Origin: Arthrobacter sp. B1805 | GTDB lineage: Bacteria > Actinomycetota > Actinomycetes > Actinomycetales > Micrococcaceae | DNA: 64,000 bases | Reading direction: 5' to 3' | Assembly: GCF_002929745.1 (NCBI RefSeq) | Contig: NZ_PJIQ01000004.1 | Span: forward strand, 62,001-126,000 | Shown here: positions 44,655 through 53,468 of the stretch, piece after piece | Numbering within the stretch: position 1 is the first letter of the stretch | Layout: the number at the start of each line of letters is the position of its first letter | The notes under the pieces: generated by a model | What the model was told of the DNA's origin: nothing | Seen by the model: only the letters and a program-made list of their open reading frames with translations | The model's database searches: none | Position numbers and translations under genes: made by a program

Positions 44655-46460
44655 GTGCACAACGCAAAGACAGATTCAGACATCACCGCGGCCACGGGTG
44701 CGCACCACCTCGTCGCCGACGACGCCCCCGATGCCATCGACGTCGAGGAGACCCTGGTCACGACGGAGGAGCCGCATGCTCCCGTCGCCGAGACCTTCGC
44801 GGACTTCAACGTCCGCCCGGACATCGTCGAGTCCCTCGCGGACGCCGGCATCATCCACCCCTTCCCCATCCAGGCGATGACCCTCTCGATCGCCCTCGGC
44901 GGTCACGACATCATCGGCCAGGCGAAGACCGGAACCGGCAAGACCCTCGGCTTCGGCATCCCGGCCATCCAGCGCGTCGTGGGTCCTGATGACGCCGGTT
45001 ACGACAAGCTCCCGGTCCCCGGCGCACCGCAGGCCCTGGTCATCGTGCCGACCCGCGAACTCGCCGTGCAGGTTGCCAACGACCTCACGACGGCGGCGAA
45101 GAAGCGCAACGCGCGCATCGTCACCATCTACGGCGGCCGTGCCTACGAGCCGCAGATCGAGGCGATCAAGAAGGGCGTCGAGATCGTCGTCGGTACGCCC
45201 GGCCGCCTGATCGACCTGTACCGGCAGAAGCTGCTGGTCCTGAAGAACGTGAAGATCGTCGTCCTCGACGAGGCCGACGAGATGCTGGACCTCGGCTTCC
45301 TGCCGGACGTCGAGACGCTGATCGCCGCCACTCCGCCCGTGCGCCAGACCCTCCTGTTCTCCGCGACCATGCCTGGCCCCGTCATCGCGATGGCCCGCCG
45401 CTACATGACGCAGCCCACCCACATCCGCGCGGCGGACCCCGAGGACGAGGGCATCACCAAGAAGGACATCCGCCAGGTCATCTACCGTGCGCACAACCTG
45501 GACAAGGCCGAGGTCGTGGCCCGCATCCTGCAGGCACGGGGCCGTGGCCGCGCCATCATCTTCTGCAAGACGAAGCGCACCGCCGCAAAGCTCTCCGAGG
45601 AACTGATCGACCGCGGTTTCGCGGCCGGTGCAATCCACGGCGACCTGGGTCAGGGCGCCCGCGAGCAGGCCCTGCGCGCCTTCCGCGGCGACAAGATCGA
45701 CGTCCTCGTCGCCACCGAGGTCGCTGCACGCGGTATCGACGTCGAGGACATCACGCACGTCATCAACTACCAGTGCCCCGAGGACGAGAAGGCATACCTG
45801 CACCGCGTGGGTCGCACGGGCCGCGCCGGCAAGAAGGGCACGGCCGTGACCTTCGTCGACTGGGACGACGTTCCGCGCTGGGGCCTGATCAACAAGGCCC
45901 TCGGACTCGACGTGCCCGAGCCCGTCGAGACGTATTCGTCCTCGCCCCACCTCTACACCGACCTCGACATCCCCGAGGGCACGAAGGGGCGCCTGCCCCG
46001 CAAGGACCGCAAGCTCGCCGGAATCAACGCCGAGGTGCTCGAGGACCTCGGTGAGACCGGCAAGCGTGGCGGCGGCACCCGCTCGGACAGCGCGGGGAAC
46101 GACGGCGGACGCGGTCGGTCCGGCGGACGCTCCGACAGCGCCGGGAACGACGGCGGACGCGGTCGTTCCGGACGTGGCGGCCAGTCCCGCGAGGGCGGCG
46201 AGTCCGGCGAGGGCTCGCGCGGTTCACGCGGCCGCGGTCGCGGAGCCAACCGCTCCGGTGGCGCCGATGCCCCTGATGCACCCGCGGCGGCCCCTGCTGA
46301 TACCGTCGCCTCGAGCGACGCGGTCGAGAGCGGCGGACGTCGTCGTCGGTCCGGCGGCGGCGAGAGCGAGACGCCGACGAGTGAGCGGCCGCGCCGCAGC
46401 AGGACCCGTCGACGCAACGGCGAGGTCGTCGGGAAGCCCGCCGGCGGCACGGAGGATTAG
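44655..46460 (+). CDS. DEAD-box RNA helicase (RhlE-like)
   Basis: A 601-residue ATP-dependent RNA helicase. The Q motif region (FADFNVRP to PFPIQ), motif I AKTGTGKT, Ia PTRELA, II DEAD, III SAT and VI HRVGRTGRAG are all intact. A ~150-residue basic, Arg/Gly-rich tail follows, with a 48-bp duplicated segment at 46080-46174 coding RSDSAGNDGGRGRSG twice. The N-terminal ~45 residues are acidic. GTG at 44655 has a weak site (GGTAGA). The gene order matches rhlE (Rv3211) near the TetR and ferritin-like genes. A role in ribosome assembly or RNA decay is likely. The methyltransferase gene follows after 6 bases. Confidence 0.93.
   Translation: MHNAKTDSDITAATGAHHLVADDAPDAIDVEETLVTTEEPHAPVAETFADFNVRPDIVESLADAGIIHPFPIQAMTLSIALGGHDIIGQAKTGTGKTLGFGIPAIQRVVGPDDAGYDKLPVPGAPQALVIVPTRELAVQVANDLTTAAKKRNARIVTIYGGRAYEPQIEAIKKGVEIVVGTPGRLIDLYRQKLLVLKNVKIVVLDEADEMLDLGFLPDVETLIAATPPVRQTLLFSATMPGPVIAMARRYMTQPTHIRAADPEDEGITKKDIRQVIYRAHNLDKAEVVARILQARGRGRAIIFCKTKRTAAKLSEELIDRGFAAGAIHGDLGQGAREQALRAFRGDKIDVLVATEVAARGIDVEDITHVINYQCPEDEKAYLHRVGRTGRAGKKGTAVTFVDWDDVPRWGLINKALGLDVPEPVETYSSSPHLYTDLDIPEGTKGRLPRKDRKLAGINAEVLEDLGETGKRGGGTRSDSAGNDGGRGRSGGRSDSAGNDGGRGRSGRGGQSREGGESGEGSRGSRGRGRGANRSGGADAPDAPAAAPADTVASSDAVESGGRRRRSGGGESETPTSERPRRSRTRRRNGEVVGKPAGGTED
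46080..46174 (+). repeat. 48-bp direct duplication in the helicase tail
   Basis: Segment 46080-46127 and 46128-46174 are near-identical, beginning CGCTCGGACAGCG and CGCTCCGACAGCG. It is in frame (16 codons) and doubles an Arg/Gly/Ser RNA-binding-type block. Confidence 0.85.
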
Positions 46461-46466
46461 CCCTCG

Positions 46467-47336
46467 GTGACGGAACTGCCTGTGCCGTCCGCGCCTCCTG
46501 CCTGGAGGGCGGACGGCGCCAACCTCGTGGTGCACGCCGAGAACGCGGAGTACCTGGCATCGCTGCCGGACGCGGCCTTCACCATGATCTACGTCGATCC
46601 GCCGTTCAACACGGGACGCGCCCAGCGCCGCCAGCAGACCACGATGGTGCGTGCGGTGGAGGGCTCGGGCGACAGGATCGGTTTCAAGGGCCAGTCCTAC
46701 TCGACCGTCAAGGGCATCCTCGCGAGCTACGACGACGCCTTCGACGACTACTGGGACTTCCTCGCACCACGGCTGGCCGAGGCGTGGCGGCTCCTCGCCG
46801 ACGACGGGACGCTCTACCTGCACCTCGACTATCGCGAGGTCCACTACGCGAAGGTCATGCTCGATGCCCTGTTCGGCCGCGACTGCTTCCTGAACGAGAT
46901 CATCTGGGCGTACGACTACGGCGCGCGGGCCAAGCGGAAGTGGCCGGCCAAGCACGACAACATCCTCGTCTACGTGAAGAACCCGTCCGGCTACTACTTC
47001 AACAGCGAGGAAGTGGACCGGGAACCGTACATGGCGCCCGGGCTGGTCACGGCCGAGAAGGCCGCGCTCGGCAAGCTGCCCACCGACGTCTGGTGGCACA
47101 CGATCGTCTCGCCCACCGGTCGGGAAAAGACGGGATACCCCACCCAGAAACCCGAGGGCCTGCTACGGCGGGCTGTTGCAGCCAGCAGCCGCGAAGGCGA
47201 CTGGGTACTGGACTTCTTCGCGGGCTCGGGGACACTCGGGGCGGTCGCGGGGAAGCTCGGCCGGCGATTCGTGTGCGTGGACCGCAATCCGCAGGCCGTC
47301 GACATCATGCGCGCGCGACTGGCTCCCTGGACCTAG
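46467..47336 (+). CDS. Orphan site-specific DNA methyltransferase (beta class, N6-A or N4-C)
   Basis: A 289-residue SAM-dependent DNA methyltransferase. Motif IV DPPF is at 44-47 and motif I FAGSGT at 251-256; this order (IV before I) defines the beta class, which includes CcrM and type III Mod enzymes. The middle (DFLAPRLAEAWRLLADDGTLYLHLDYREVHYAK, positions ~93-125) and TGYPTQKPEGLL are typical. No restriction enzyme or separate specificity gene is near, so it is an orphan. GTG at 46467 starts 6 bases after the helicase stop, with GGAGG 11 bases before it inside the helicase gene, so it is co-transcribed. Target sequence unknown. Confidence 0.9.
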   Translation: MTELPVPSAPPAWRADGANLVVHAENAEYLASLPDAAFTMIYVDPPFNTGRAQRRQQTTMVRAVEGSGDRIGFKGQSYSTVKGILASYDDAFDDYWDFLAPRLAEAWRLLADDGTLYLHLDYREVHYAKVMLDALFGRDCFLNEIIWAYDYGARAKRKWPAKHDNILVYVKNPSGYYFNSEEVDREPYMAPGLVTAEKAALGKLPTDVWWHTIVSPTGREKTGYPTQKPEGLLRRAVAASSREGDWVLDFFAGSGTLGAVAGKLGRRFVCVDRNPQAVDIMRARLAPWT

Positions 47337-47351
47337 TCCGAGCATGCGTCC

Positions 47352-48194
47352 TCAGCGGACTGCAGTGCCCGTCGCGAGCCCGATGATCATCTCCAGGGTC
47401 TCGCTGCTCGTGACGTTCTCGCCGAGCAGATTCGGCTTCCCGCTGCCGTGGTAGTCGCTGGAGCCCGTCACGAGGAGGCCGTTGTCGCGGGCGATCCTCC
47501 TCAGTTCGACGCGTGCTGCCTCCGGGTTGTCGCGGTGCTCGACCTCAAGCCCCAGCAGTCCGGCGTCGATCATCTCGTTGATGACGGCTCCTCCAACGAC
47601 CGCTCCGCGGTTGAACGCGGAAGGGTGGGCGAAGACCGGCACGCCGCCGGCATCACGGATGAGGGCTACGGCGTCGGCAGGGTGCGGCGCGTAGTGGCTG
47701 ACCCAGTACGGCGAGCGCGCCGTGAGGACGCGTTCGAAGGCCTCGGATCGGGTGCTCACCACACCGAGGGCGATGAGCGCGTCGGCGATGTGGGGGCGTC
47801 CGACCGTGGCACCTTCCGTGACATGCTCCTGCACCAGATCCCAGCTGATGGGGAAGTCGGCCGACATGAGCTCCACCATGCGTTGGGCCCGCGTGAGCCG
47901 TGCCTCCCGTGATCTGGCGATCTCGTCGAGCAGTCCCACGTGCGCGGGGTCGTGCAGGTAGGACAGCACGTGCACGCTGATACCGGTGTCGGTGCGACAC
48001 GACACCTCCATCCCAGGGACGAACGTGATGCCGTGCTCCGTCGCCGCCGCCCCCGCCCTGTCCCATCCGGCTGTCGAGTCGTGGTCGGTGAGCGCAACGG
48101 CGTCGAGCCCTGCGGCGGCCGCGGACGCAATCAGGACATCAGGGTCCTCGGTGCCGTCCGAGACGTTGGAGTGGGTGTGCAGATCGATCCTCAC
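47352..48194 (-). CDS. PHP-domain phosphoesterase (YciV/RNase AM-like)
   Basis: A 280-residue metal-dependent phosphoesterase. The metal ligands show in DLHTHSNVSDG, ALTDHD, the Glu of FVPGMEVSC, VFAHPS and SSDYHG. Close relatives remove 3' phosphate from 3',5'-bisphosphonucleotides or act on RNA 5' ends; which applies is not known. GTG at 48194; weak ribosome site. Convergent with the methyltransferase gene (15 bases between stops) and without obvious operon partners. Confidence 0.88.
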   Translation of the reverse strand: MRIDLHTHSNVSDGTEDPDVLIASAAAAGLDAVALTDHDSTAGWDRAGAAATEHGITFVPGMEVSCRTDTGISVHVLSYLHDPAHVGLLDEIARSREARLTRAQRMVELMSADFPISWDLVQEHVTEGATVGRPHIADALIALGVVSTRSEAFERVLTARSPYWVSHYAPHPADAVALIRDAGGVPVFAHPSAFNRGAVVGGAVINEMIDAGLLGLEVEHRDNPEAARVELRRIARDNGLLVTGSSDYHGSGKPNLLGENVTSSETLEMIIGLATGTAVR

Positions 48195-48293
48195 CGGTCC
48201 AATCTACGCGCCGCCGGCCGAAGGGGCCGCCACCGTGCCCGGCTGCGAGCGGCCCGGCGGACGGTGACTGCGCTTCTTCCGCGGCTTACGCGG

Positions 48294-48728
48294 CTACGGA
48301 ATCCGTAGCCGGTCCACGCCGGCAACGAGCACTGCCGTCGTGGCCAGCGCCGCTCGTAGGGTGTTGAACGCGACCCAGCGGCGGCGGTAGTGCACCCAGA
48401 AGCTCGGTCCCTCCCGTTCCAGCCGTCGGTTGAGTGGTACATTGACCGACACCGTCACCAGCGTGCTGGCGAGGGACGCCCCTGCGACGACCATGCTCGT
48501 CGTGTCGCCGCGTGGTGCTGCTGTAGCTGCCAGCCCGATGGCTGCTGCCGCGGCGGATGCGAAGAGCAGGATGAAGGGAACGCGCTCGGCCGAACGGTTG
48601 ATGCCGACCATGGCCGGCGTCGCCTCCCTGTCGTCGAGCCGTCCGAGGGCCGGCATCACGATGGTGGTGAAGCCGGCGTAGACGCCTCCGACGAGACCCG
48701 CCCCGACGACGGCGGCTGCCAGGATCAT
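48294..48728 (-). CDS. DUF1772 family membrane protein
   Basis: A 144-residue protein with about four membrane helices (MILAAAVVGAGLVGGVYAGF, VPFILLFASAAAAAIGLAA, MVVAGASLASTLVTVSV and a C-terminal one). The middle carries NVPLNRRLE, typical of DUF1772/anthrone-oxygenase-like proteins. Function is unknown. ATG at 48728 overlaps the stop of the upstream SDR gene by four bases (ATGA), so it is the second gene of a two-gene unit. Confidence 0.82.
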   Translation of the reverse strand: MILAAAVVGAGLVGGVYAGFTTIVMPALGRLDDREATPAMVGINRSAERVPFILLFASAAAAAIGLAATAAPRGDTTSMVVAGASLASTLVTVSVNVPLNRRLEREGPSFWVHYRRRWVAFNTLRAALATTAVLVAGVDRLRIP

Positions 48729-49531
48729 GACCACGCACCCGACGCGGCAGCGCGCCTGGCATAGGTGCGAAAGGGGGACGCCGGTCGTCCGAGGAGCCGC
48801 TCGATCCCGTCCGCGAGTGACGCATTCCTTCCGTCGAGGATGTCCATGAAGAGGTGTGCGAGGGGCTCCGCTTCCTCTGCCGGCACTCCATCGACGGCAA
48901 GGTCCCTGACGAAGCTCGGAACGTCCACCGCCTCGAACGTGACCGTCCGGCCGCTGACTCCGGAGATCAGAGCGGCGGCCTGGGCGAACGTCAGCAGTTC
49001 CGGCCCGGAGAGTTCGTACGTTGCGTCCTCGGGGACCGCTCGGGTGAGGGCGACGACGGCCGCATCGACGACGTCGTCGAGGTCCACGAACGCCTCGGGG
49101 ACATCCGGCGCAGGCAGCCGCAGGCGGCCGCGTCGAACGGGACCGGTCAGGAAATGCTCGGAGAAGTTCTGCTGGAACCACGAACAGCGCAGCACCGTCC
49201 TCGGGACGCTGCCCCCGCGGAGCGCCGTCTCACTCGCCCGGGCCCCCTCCTCTCCACGTCCCGAGAGCAGGACGAGCCGCTCCACGCCCTCGGTGGCGGC
49301 GAGTCTGCCGAGGGTTCCCATCGTCTCGGGGACACCGGGAAGAGCGAGGTCGGGGGTGAAGCACACATACGCGGCGGTGGCTCCGCGCAGGGCACCTCGC
49401 CAGGTCGAGGGGTCGTCCCAGTCGAAGCCCGATCGGCGCGATGCGGGCCGTACCGGATGTGCAGCAGCGGTCAGGCGGTCGAGGATGCGGGAGCCGGTAC
49501 GTCCGGCGCCGCCGAGAATCACAGTGGTCAT
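48725..49531 (-). CDS. NmrA-like NAD(P)-binding oxidoreductase/sensor (atypical SDR)
   Basis: A 268-residue atypical short-chain dehydrogenase of the NmrA group. The N-terminus TTVILGGAGRTGSRILDRL has the GGxGxTG nucleotide site; LVLLSGRGEEGA and VPRTVLRCSWFQQNFSEHFL match the family, where the catalytic Tyr-x3-Lys of classical SDRs is missing. Members act as redox sensors or quinone reductases. ATG at 49531; the open frame further upstream overlaps the divergent AraC gene and is rejected. It shares an 81-base divergent promoter region with the AraC gene. Confidence 0.85.
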   Translation of the reverse strand: MTTVILGGAGRTGSRILDRLTAAAHPVRPASRRSGFDWDDPSTWRGALRGATAAYVCFTPDLALPGVPETMGTLGRLAATEGVERLVLLSGRGEEGARASETALRGGSVPRTVLRCSWFQQNFSEHFLTGPVRRGRLRLPAPDVPEAFVDLDDVVDAAVVALTRAVPEDATYELSGPELLTFAQAAALISGVSGRTVTFEAVDVPSFVRDLAVDGVPAEEAEPLAHLFMDILDGRNASLADGIERLLGRPASPFRTYARRAAASGAWS

Positions 49532-49612
49532 GGAACAAGTACAGACCGAATGCGGAAGACGGAGAATGGGTGATCGTCGCGCGGTGCTTCGTGATCGTCT
49601 AGAGTTCGTCGC

Positions 49613-50587
49613 GTGGATCCCCTCGCACACTTCCTCGACGGACCGCGTGCAGCACGAGCATTCGCTCTGTCGATGCACATGAGTGCCCCCTGGGGTGTCT
49701 CCATCCGCGACGGCGCTGCACTGACGATCCTCGCCGTCGTCCACGGCAGGGTCCGGATCGACGGCACGTTGCTTGAGGGAGGCGACGTCGCCCTCGTACG
49801 CGGCCCCGAGCCGTACCGAGTGACGGATGCTGCCGCCACCACGCCCACGATCGAGATCGGTCCCGACCAGCGGTGCACGACGCTCGAGGGGCGTAGCGTG
49901 CGCGAAGAATACCGGCGCGGCATCCGGAGATGGGGTAACGCCACCGACGGAGAGACGTCGCTGCTCGTCGGCACCTACGAACGTCCCGACGAGGCCGGCC
50001 GCTTCGTCACCCGGGCCCTCCCCCGGCTCGCCGTCGTGCGGCGCGACCGTGCCGACACCACGCTCGTGGACCTGCTCGGTCAGGAGACAGCCCACGACGA
50101 CCCCGCCGCCCAGATCGTCGTCGACCGCCTCCTCGACGTGCTCGTCGTCAGCACCATCCGCCGGTGGCTCAGCGGTCCGGACCGCCCTCCGGGAAGCACC
50201 TGGCTCACGTGCGATGACGCGCTCGTGGTCCGCGCCCTCGAGTACCTGCACGCCGACCCCGCGGCGCCATGGACGGTGGAACGCCTAGCGCAGCACGTCA
50301 ACACCTCCCGCGCCTCGCTCGCCGCCCGGTTCCGTGCCGGCGTGGGCCGGCCCCCGATGAACTACCTCACGCACTGGCGCCTCACCCTCGCGAGCGACCT
50401 GCTGCAGGACCCTGGCGCCACCGTGGCGCGGGTAGCCCGCAGTGTCGGATACCAGAACGCCTACGCCTTCAGCACGGCTTTCAGGCGTGAACTGGGGGTG
50501 CCGCCGTCGGAATATCGTCTGCGTCGGCCAGAATTCTCCGCAGGGCTGCCGGTGACGCTCCCGCGGAAGGCCGGGTCCGCCGTCTGA
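49613..50587 (+). CDS. AraC family transcriptional regulator
   Basis: A 324-residue regulator with a cupin-like N-terminal sensor (about 1-190) and a C-terminal AraC DNA-binding domain with two helix-turn-helix motifs: WTVERLAQHVNTSRASLAARF, then VARVARSVGYQNAYAFSTAFRRELG (positions about 223-300). GTG at 49613. It is divergent from the NmrA-like/DUF1772 pair, the common layout of a local regulator and its target, which is inferred. Followed after 85 bases by pepP on the same strand. Confidence 0.88.
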   Translation: MDPLAHFLDGPRAARAFALSMHMSAPWGVSIRDGAALTILAVVHGRVRIDGTLLEGGDVALVRGPEPYRVTDAAATTPTIEIGPDQRCTTLEGRSVREEYRRGIRRWGNATDGETSLLVGTYERPDEAGRFVTRALPRLAVVRRDRADTTLVDLLGQETAHDDPAAQIVVDRLLDVLVVSTIRRWLSGPDRPPGSTWLTCDDALVVRALEYLHADPAAPWTVERLAQHVNTSRASLAARFRAGVGRPPMNYLTHWRLTLASDLLQDPGATVARVARSVGYQNAYAFSTAFRRELGVPPSEYRLRRPEFSAGLPVTLPRKAGSAV

Positions 50588-50672
50588 ACGACCACGGTAG
50601 GGGCGGCATGGCGCAGAGCCTGCTACGACGCCGGGCTTTCATGCTGCACCGCGACGGTGAGACGATGACGGA

Positions 50673-52253
50673 GTGAGCACCGACGACACCGCACCCGCAT
50701 ACCTGACCCAGACCGACGCCCCGGAGGGCCAACCGCTCTCCGACCGCAACGAGAACCGCTCCCAGCGGCCGGATTCGGAGGCCTTCAAGGCCTTCATGGC
50801 CGGCAACTGGGCGCCTGCGTCGGACGAGCTCCCCGCCGAGTCCCCGGTCGCTGCGCACGCGGCCCGGCGTCGTCGTGCCATCTCGGACAGGTTCCCCGGC
50901 GAGCGCATCGTCATTCCCGCGGGGCCCTTCAAGGTCCGGTCCAACGACACCGACTACCGGTACCGCCCCCACTCCGGTTTCGCGCACCTGACCGGCCTGG
51001 GCCTGGACCACGAGCCCGACGCCGTCCTGGTCCTCGAACCGGTCGAGCCCGGCACCGGTGACGACGGCGGAAATCACACGGCCACGCTGTACTTCCGCGA
51101 ACTGGCCGGGCGCGAGAGTGCCGAGTTCTACGCGAACGCCCGCTACGGGGAATTCTGGATCGGCCAGCGCCTCTCGATGGCGCAGATCACGGCACAGCTC
51201 GCCCTCGCGACAGCAGACCTCAGCGAGCTCGAGGTCGCCATCACCAAGGATGCGGGAGTCCCCGAGATCGGCGGCATCAGCATTCGGCTGCTGCGCGAGG
51301 TCGACCTGAATGCCGACGCCCTCGTGGATACCTCGCGCATCAACACCGGAGTCGACCTCGAGAGGGCCGATTCCCTGGACGCGGTGCTCGCCGAAGCACT
51401 CTCGGAGCTGCGGCTCATCAAGGACACGTGGGAGATCGAGCAGATGACGATCGCCGTCGCCGCCACGGTCAACGGCTTCCATGACGTGGTCCGCACCCTC
51501 CCCCGCGCCATCACGCATCCGCGGGGCGAGCGCGTCGTCGAAGGGGCGTTCTTCGCCCGGGCACGCGAGGAGGGCAACGACCTCGGATACGACACCATCG
51601 CCGCCTCGGGCAACAACGCCACCACGCTCCACTGGATCCGCAACACCGGCCAGGTCAGGGCTGGGGAGCTGCTCCTGCTGGATGCCGGCGTCGAGGCAGA
51701 GAGCCTCTACACCGCCGACATCACCCGGACCATCCCGGTCAACGGGCGGTACACGGAGGTCCAGCGCAGGATCTACCAGGCGGTGCTCGACGCCGCCGAC
51801 GCGGGTTTCGCCGCCGCCCAGCCAGGACGCCGCTTCCGCGAGGTCCACCTCGCCGCGGTGACGGTCCTGGCGGAGAACCTCGACCGGTGGGGCCTCCTGC
51901 CCGTCCCACTCGAGGAGGCACTGGCTCCCGAGGGCCAGCACCACCGCCGGTGGATGCCCCACGGCACGAGCCACCACCTCGGCATGGACGTGCACGACTG
52001 CGCCCAGGCCAAGCGCGAGCTGTACCTCGACGGCATCCTCACCGAAGGGATGATCTTCACCATCGAGCCCGGCCTCTACTTCAAGGCGGAGGATCTCGCC
52101 GTGCCGGAGGAGTACCGGGGCATCGGCGTCCGCATCGAGGACGACATCCTCATGACAGCTGACGGTCCGGTCAATCTCAGCGCAGCTCTCCCGCGCAGTC
52201 CCGACGACGTCGAGGACTGGATGGCGGGCATCTGGGGCAGCACGGGCGAATAG
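50673..52253 (+). CDS. pepP: Xaa-Pro aminopeptidase (aminopeptidase P, M24B)
   Basis: A 526-residue dimetal peptidase that removes N-terminal residues before proline. The five metal ligands are visible: Asp in LLLDAGVE, Asp in YTADITRT, His in GTSHHLGMDVHD, Glu in TIEPGLYF and Glu in GIGVRIEDDI. The N-terminal domain (about 1-230, with YRPHSGFAHLTGL) is the usual non-catalytic creatinase-like domain. GTG at 50673; weak ribosome site. Monocistronic, with a strong hairpin 36 bases after the stop. Confidence 0.93.
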   Translation: MSTDDTAPAYLTQTDAPEGQPLSDRNENRSQRPDSEAFKAFMAGNWAPASDELPAESPVAAHAARRRRAISDRFPGERIVIPAGPFKVRSNDTDYRYRPHSGFAHLTGLGLDHEPDAVLVLEPVEPGTGDDGGNHTATLYFRELAGRESAEFYANARYGEFWIGQRLSMAQITAQLALATADLSELEVAITKDAGVPEIGGISIRLLREVDLNADALVDTSRINTGVDLERADSLDAVLAEALSELRLIKDTWEIEQMTIAVAATVNGFHDVVRTLPRAITHPRGERVVEGAFFARAREEGNDLGYDTIAASGNNATTLHWIRNTGQVRAGELLLLDAGVEAESLYTADITRTIPVNGRYTEVQRRIYQAVLDAADAGFAAAQPGRRFREVHLAAVTVLAENLDRWGLLPVPLEEALAPEGQHHRRWMPHGTSHHLGMDVHDCAQAKRELYLDGILTEGMIFTIEPGLYFKAEDLAVPEEYRGIGVRIEDDILMTADGPVNLSAALPRSPDDVEDWMAGIWGSTGE

Positions 52254-52288
52254 CTCCTCGGCACCTGCACCCGGGCCGCCGGACGGAA

Positions 52289-52317
52289 GAAGGCAGGGAC
52301 CGTGGGTCCCTGCCTTC
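52289..52317. terminator. Terminator between pepP and the general stress protein gene
   Basis: A 13-bp perfect stem 52289-52301 with 52305-52317 (core AGGCAGGGACC/GGTCCCTGCCT) and a 3-base loop GTG, between convergent genes. No T run on either side, but the stem is very stable. Confidence 0.65.
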
Positions 52318-52375
52318 CCTGTGCATCCTCCGTCGCGCGTGCTGCTGCGCGTCCGTCGAATGGAGATCCTCGTCG

Positions 52376-53290
52376 TCAGCCCTGCTTCGGGCCGCCCGCG
52401 GCCGAGGAACCGCCGGTAGCCGAGCCGCCGTCGTCGTCCGCGGCCAGGTCCTGGCCCTGCTGGACTGTCATGCCGCCGGGCTGGCCGACGCCGCCCGCCG
52501 CCGCCGAAGAGGACCGGCCGGGGTCATCCTGCGCCTCCACGCGCACGCCGTACTGCGGACGTCCATCGGGGAGGTCGGGGAACTGGCCCCGCCGCGGCCC
52601 GCTGGTCCCCGGGCCGGCCGTCTGCGCCTCGGCGGGATCGGACTCGTGAGATCCTGCCTGCTGGGACCGGCTGCCCGCGTAGGGATCGTTCCAGGACGCG
52701 GGGCGCTCGGGAGCCTGTTGCTGGCCGGCCGGTGCGGCAGGGTATTCCGGGCCCTGCACCGAGACCGACGGGTCGACCCCCGGATGCTGGGCCTGGCCGT
52801 TCATGGGAAGCTGCTGGAGCAGGCGGCGGGCGTCCGCTGCAAGGCTCGGCTCGACGATCACGTCGTAGCTGGTCGCGATGACCTGGCTCGTGGACGTGAA
52901 GTCGCGCTTCCCCCGCTGGAAGGCGTAGGTGAGGACGCCGAAGAGCAACCAGAAGATCGCCCCCAGGGCGATCGACGAGGTGATGGTGATCCCGGACTCG
53001 CTGCCGGCGAAGAGGCTCAGGATGAGTCCGACGAACAGCCCGAACCAGGCTCCGGTCGCCGCGCTGCCGAGTGCGACGCGCGGGTAGCTGAGCCGCCCGG
53101 TCACACGCTCCACGGTCTTGAGGTCGTTACCGATGATGGACACCCGCTGGACGGCGAACTTGTGGTCCGCGAGGTAGTCCACCGCTTTCTGGGCGTCCAG
53201 GTAGCTGGTGTACCGGCCGATGGTCTCGCCGGTGGGCAACACCCGGCCCAGGTCACGGGAGGCAGTGGTTCCAAGTGGTGGTGTCGACAT
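52376..53290 (-). CDS. General stress protein (YflT-like domain) with two membrane helices
   Basis: A 304-residue protein. Residues 20-70 resemble the YflT/general-stress-protein 17M domain (IGRYTSYLDAQKAVDYLADH then VQRVSIIGNDL). Two membrane helices follow (about 73-95 and 101-123, AWFGLFVGLILSLFAG and GAIFWLLFGVLTYAF). The last ~140 residues are Gln/Pro/Gly-rich and disordered. ATG at 53290, with GGAA before it. Its longer open frame antisense to the MgtE gene is rejected. Function beyond a stress link is unknown. Confidence 0.82.
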   Translation of the reverse strand: MSTPPLGTTASRDLGRVLPTGETIGRYTSYLDAQKAVDYLADHKFAVQRVSIIGNDLKTVERVTGRLSYPRVALGSAATGAWFGLFVGLILSLFAGSESGITITSSIALGAIFWLLFGVLTYAFQRGKRDFTSTSQVIATSYDVIVEPSLAADARRLLQQLPMNGQAQHPGVDPSVSVQGPEYPAAPAGQQQAPERPASWNDPYAGSRSQQAGSHESDPAEAQTAGPGTSGPRRGQFPDLPDGRPQYGVRVEAQDDPGRSSSAAAGGVGQPGGMTVQQGQDLAADDDGGSATGGSSAAGGPKQG

Positions 53291-53468
53291 GGTTCCATTC
53301 TTGCCTACCGCCCGTCCGTGCGGGAGGCAGTAAGCCGCAGGTGAACTCCCGCTGAGCCGCGAGCCCGGCACCGACGACACCTGTCGCGGGTGGGTGGATC
53401 CCGGCAGCGGTCCGCGTCCGGCACAGCGCGATGCCATGTCGGCTTGCCGTGGCCGATAGCCTAGAGCG

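Noticed and set aside
46467-47336. Part of a restriction-modification system
   Set aside because: No endonuclease, specificity or other defence gene lies on either side; neighbours are a helicase and a PHP phosphoesterase.
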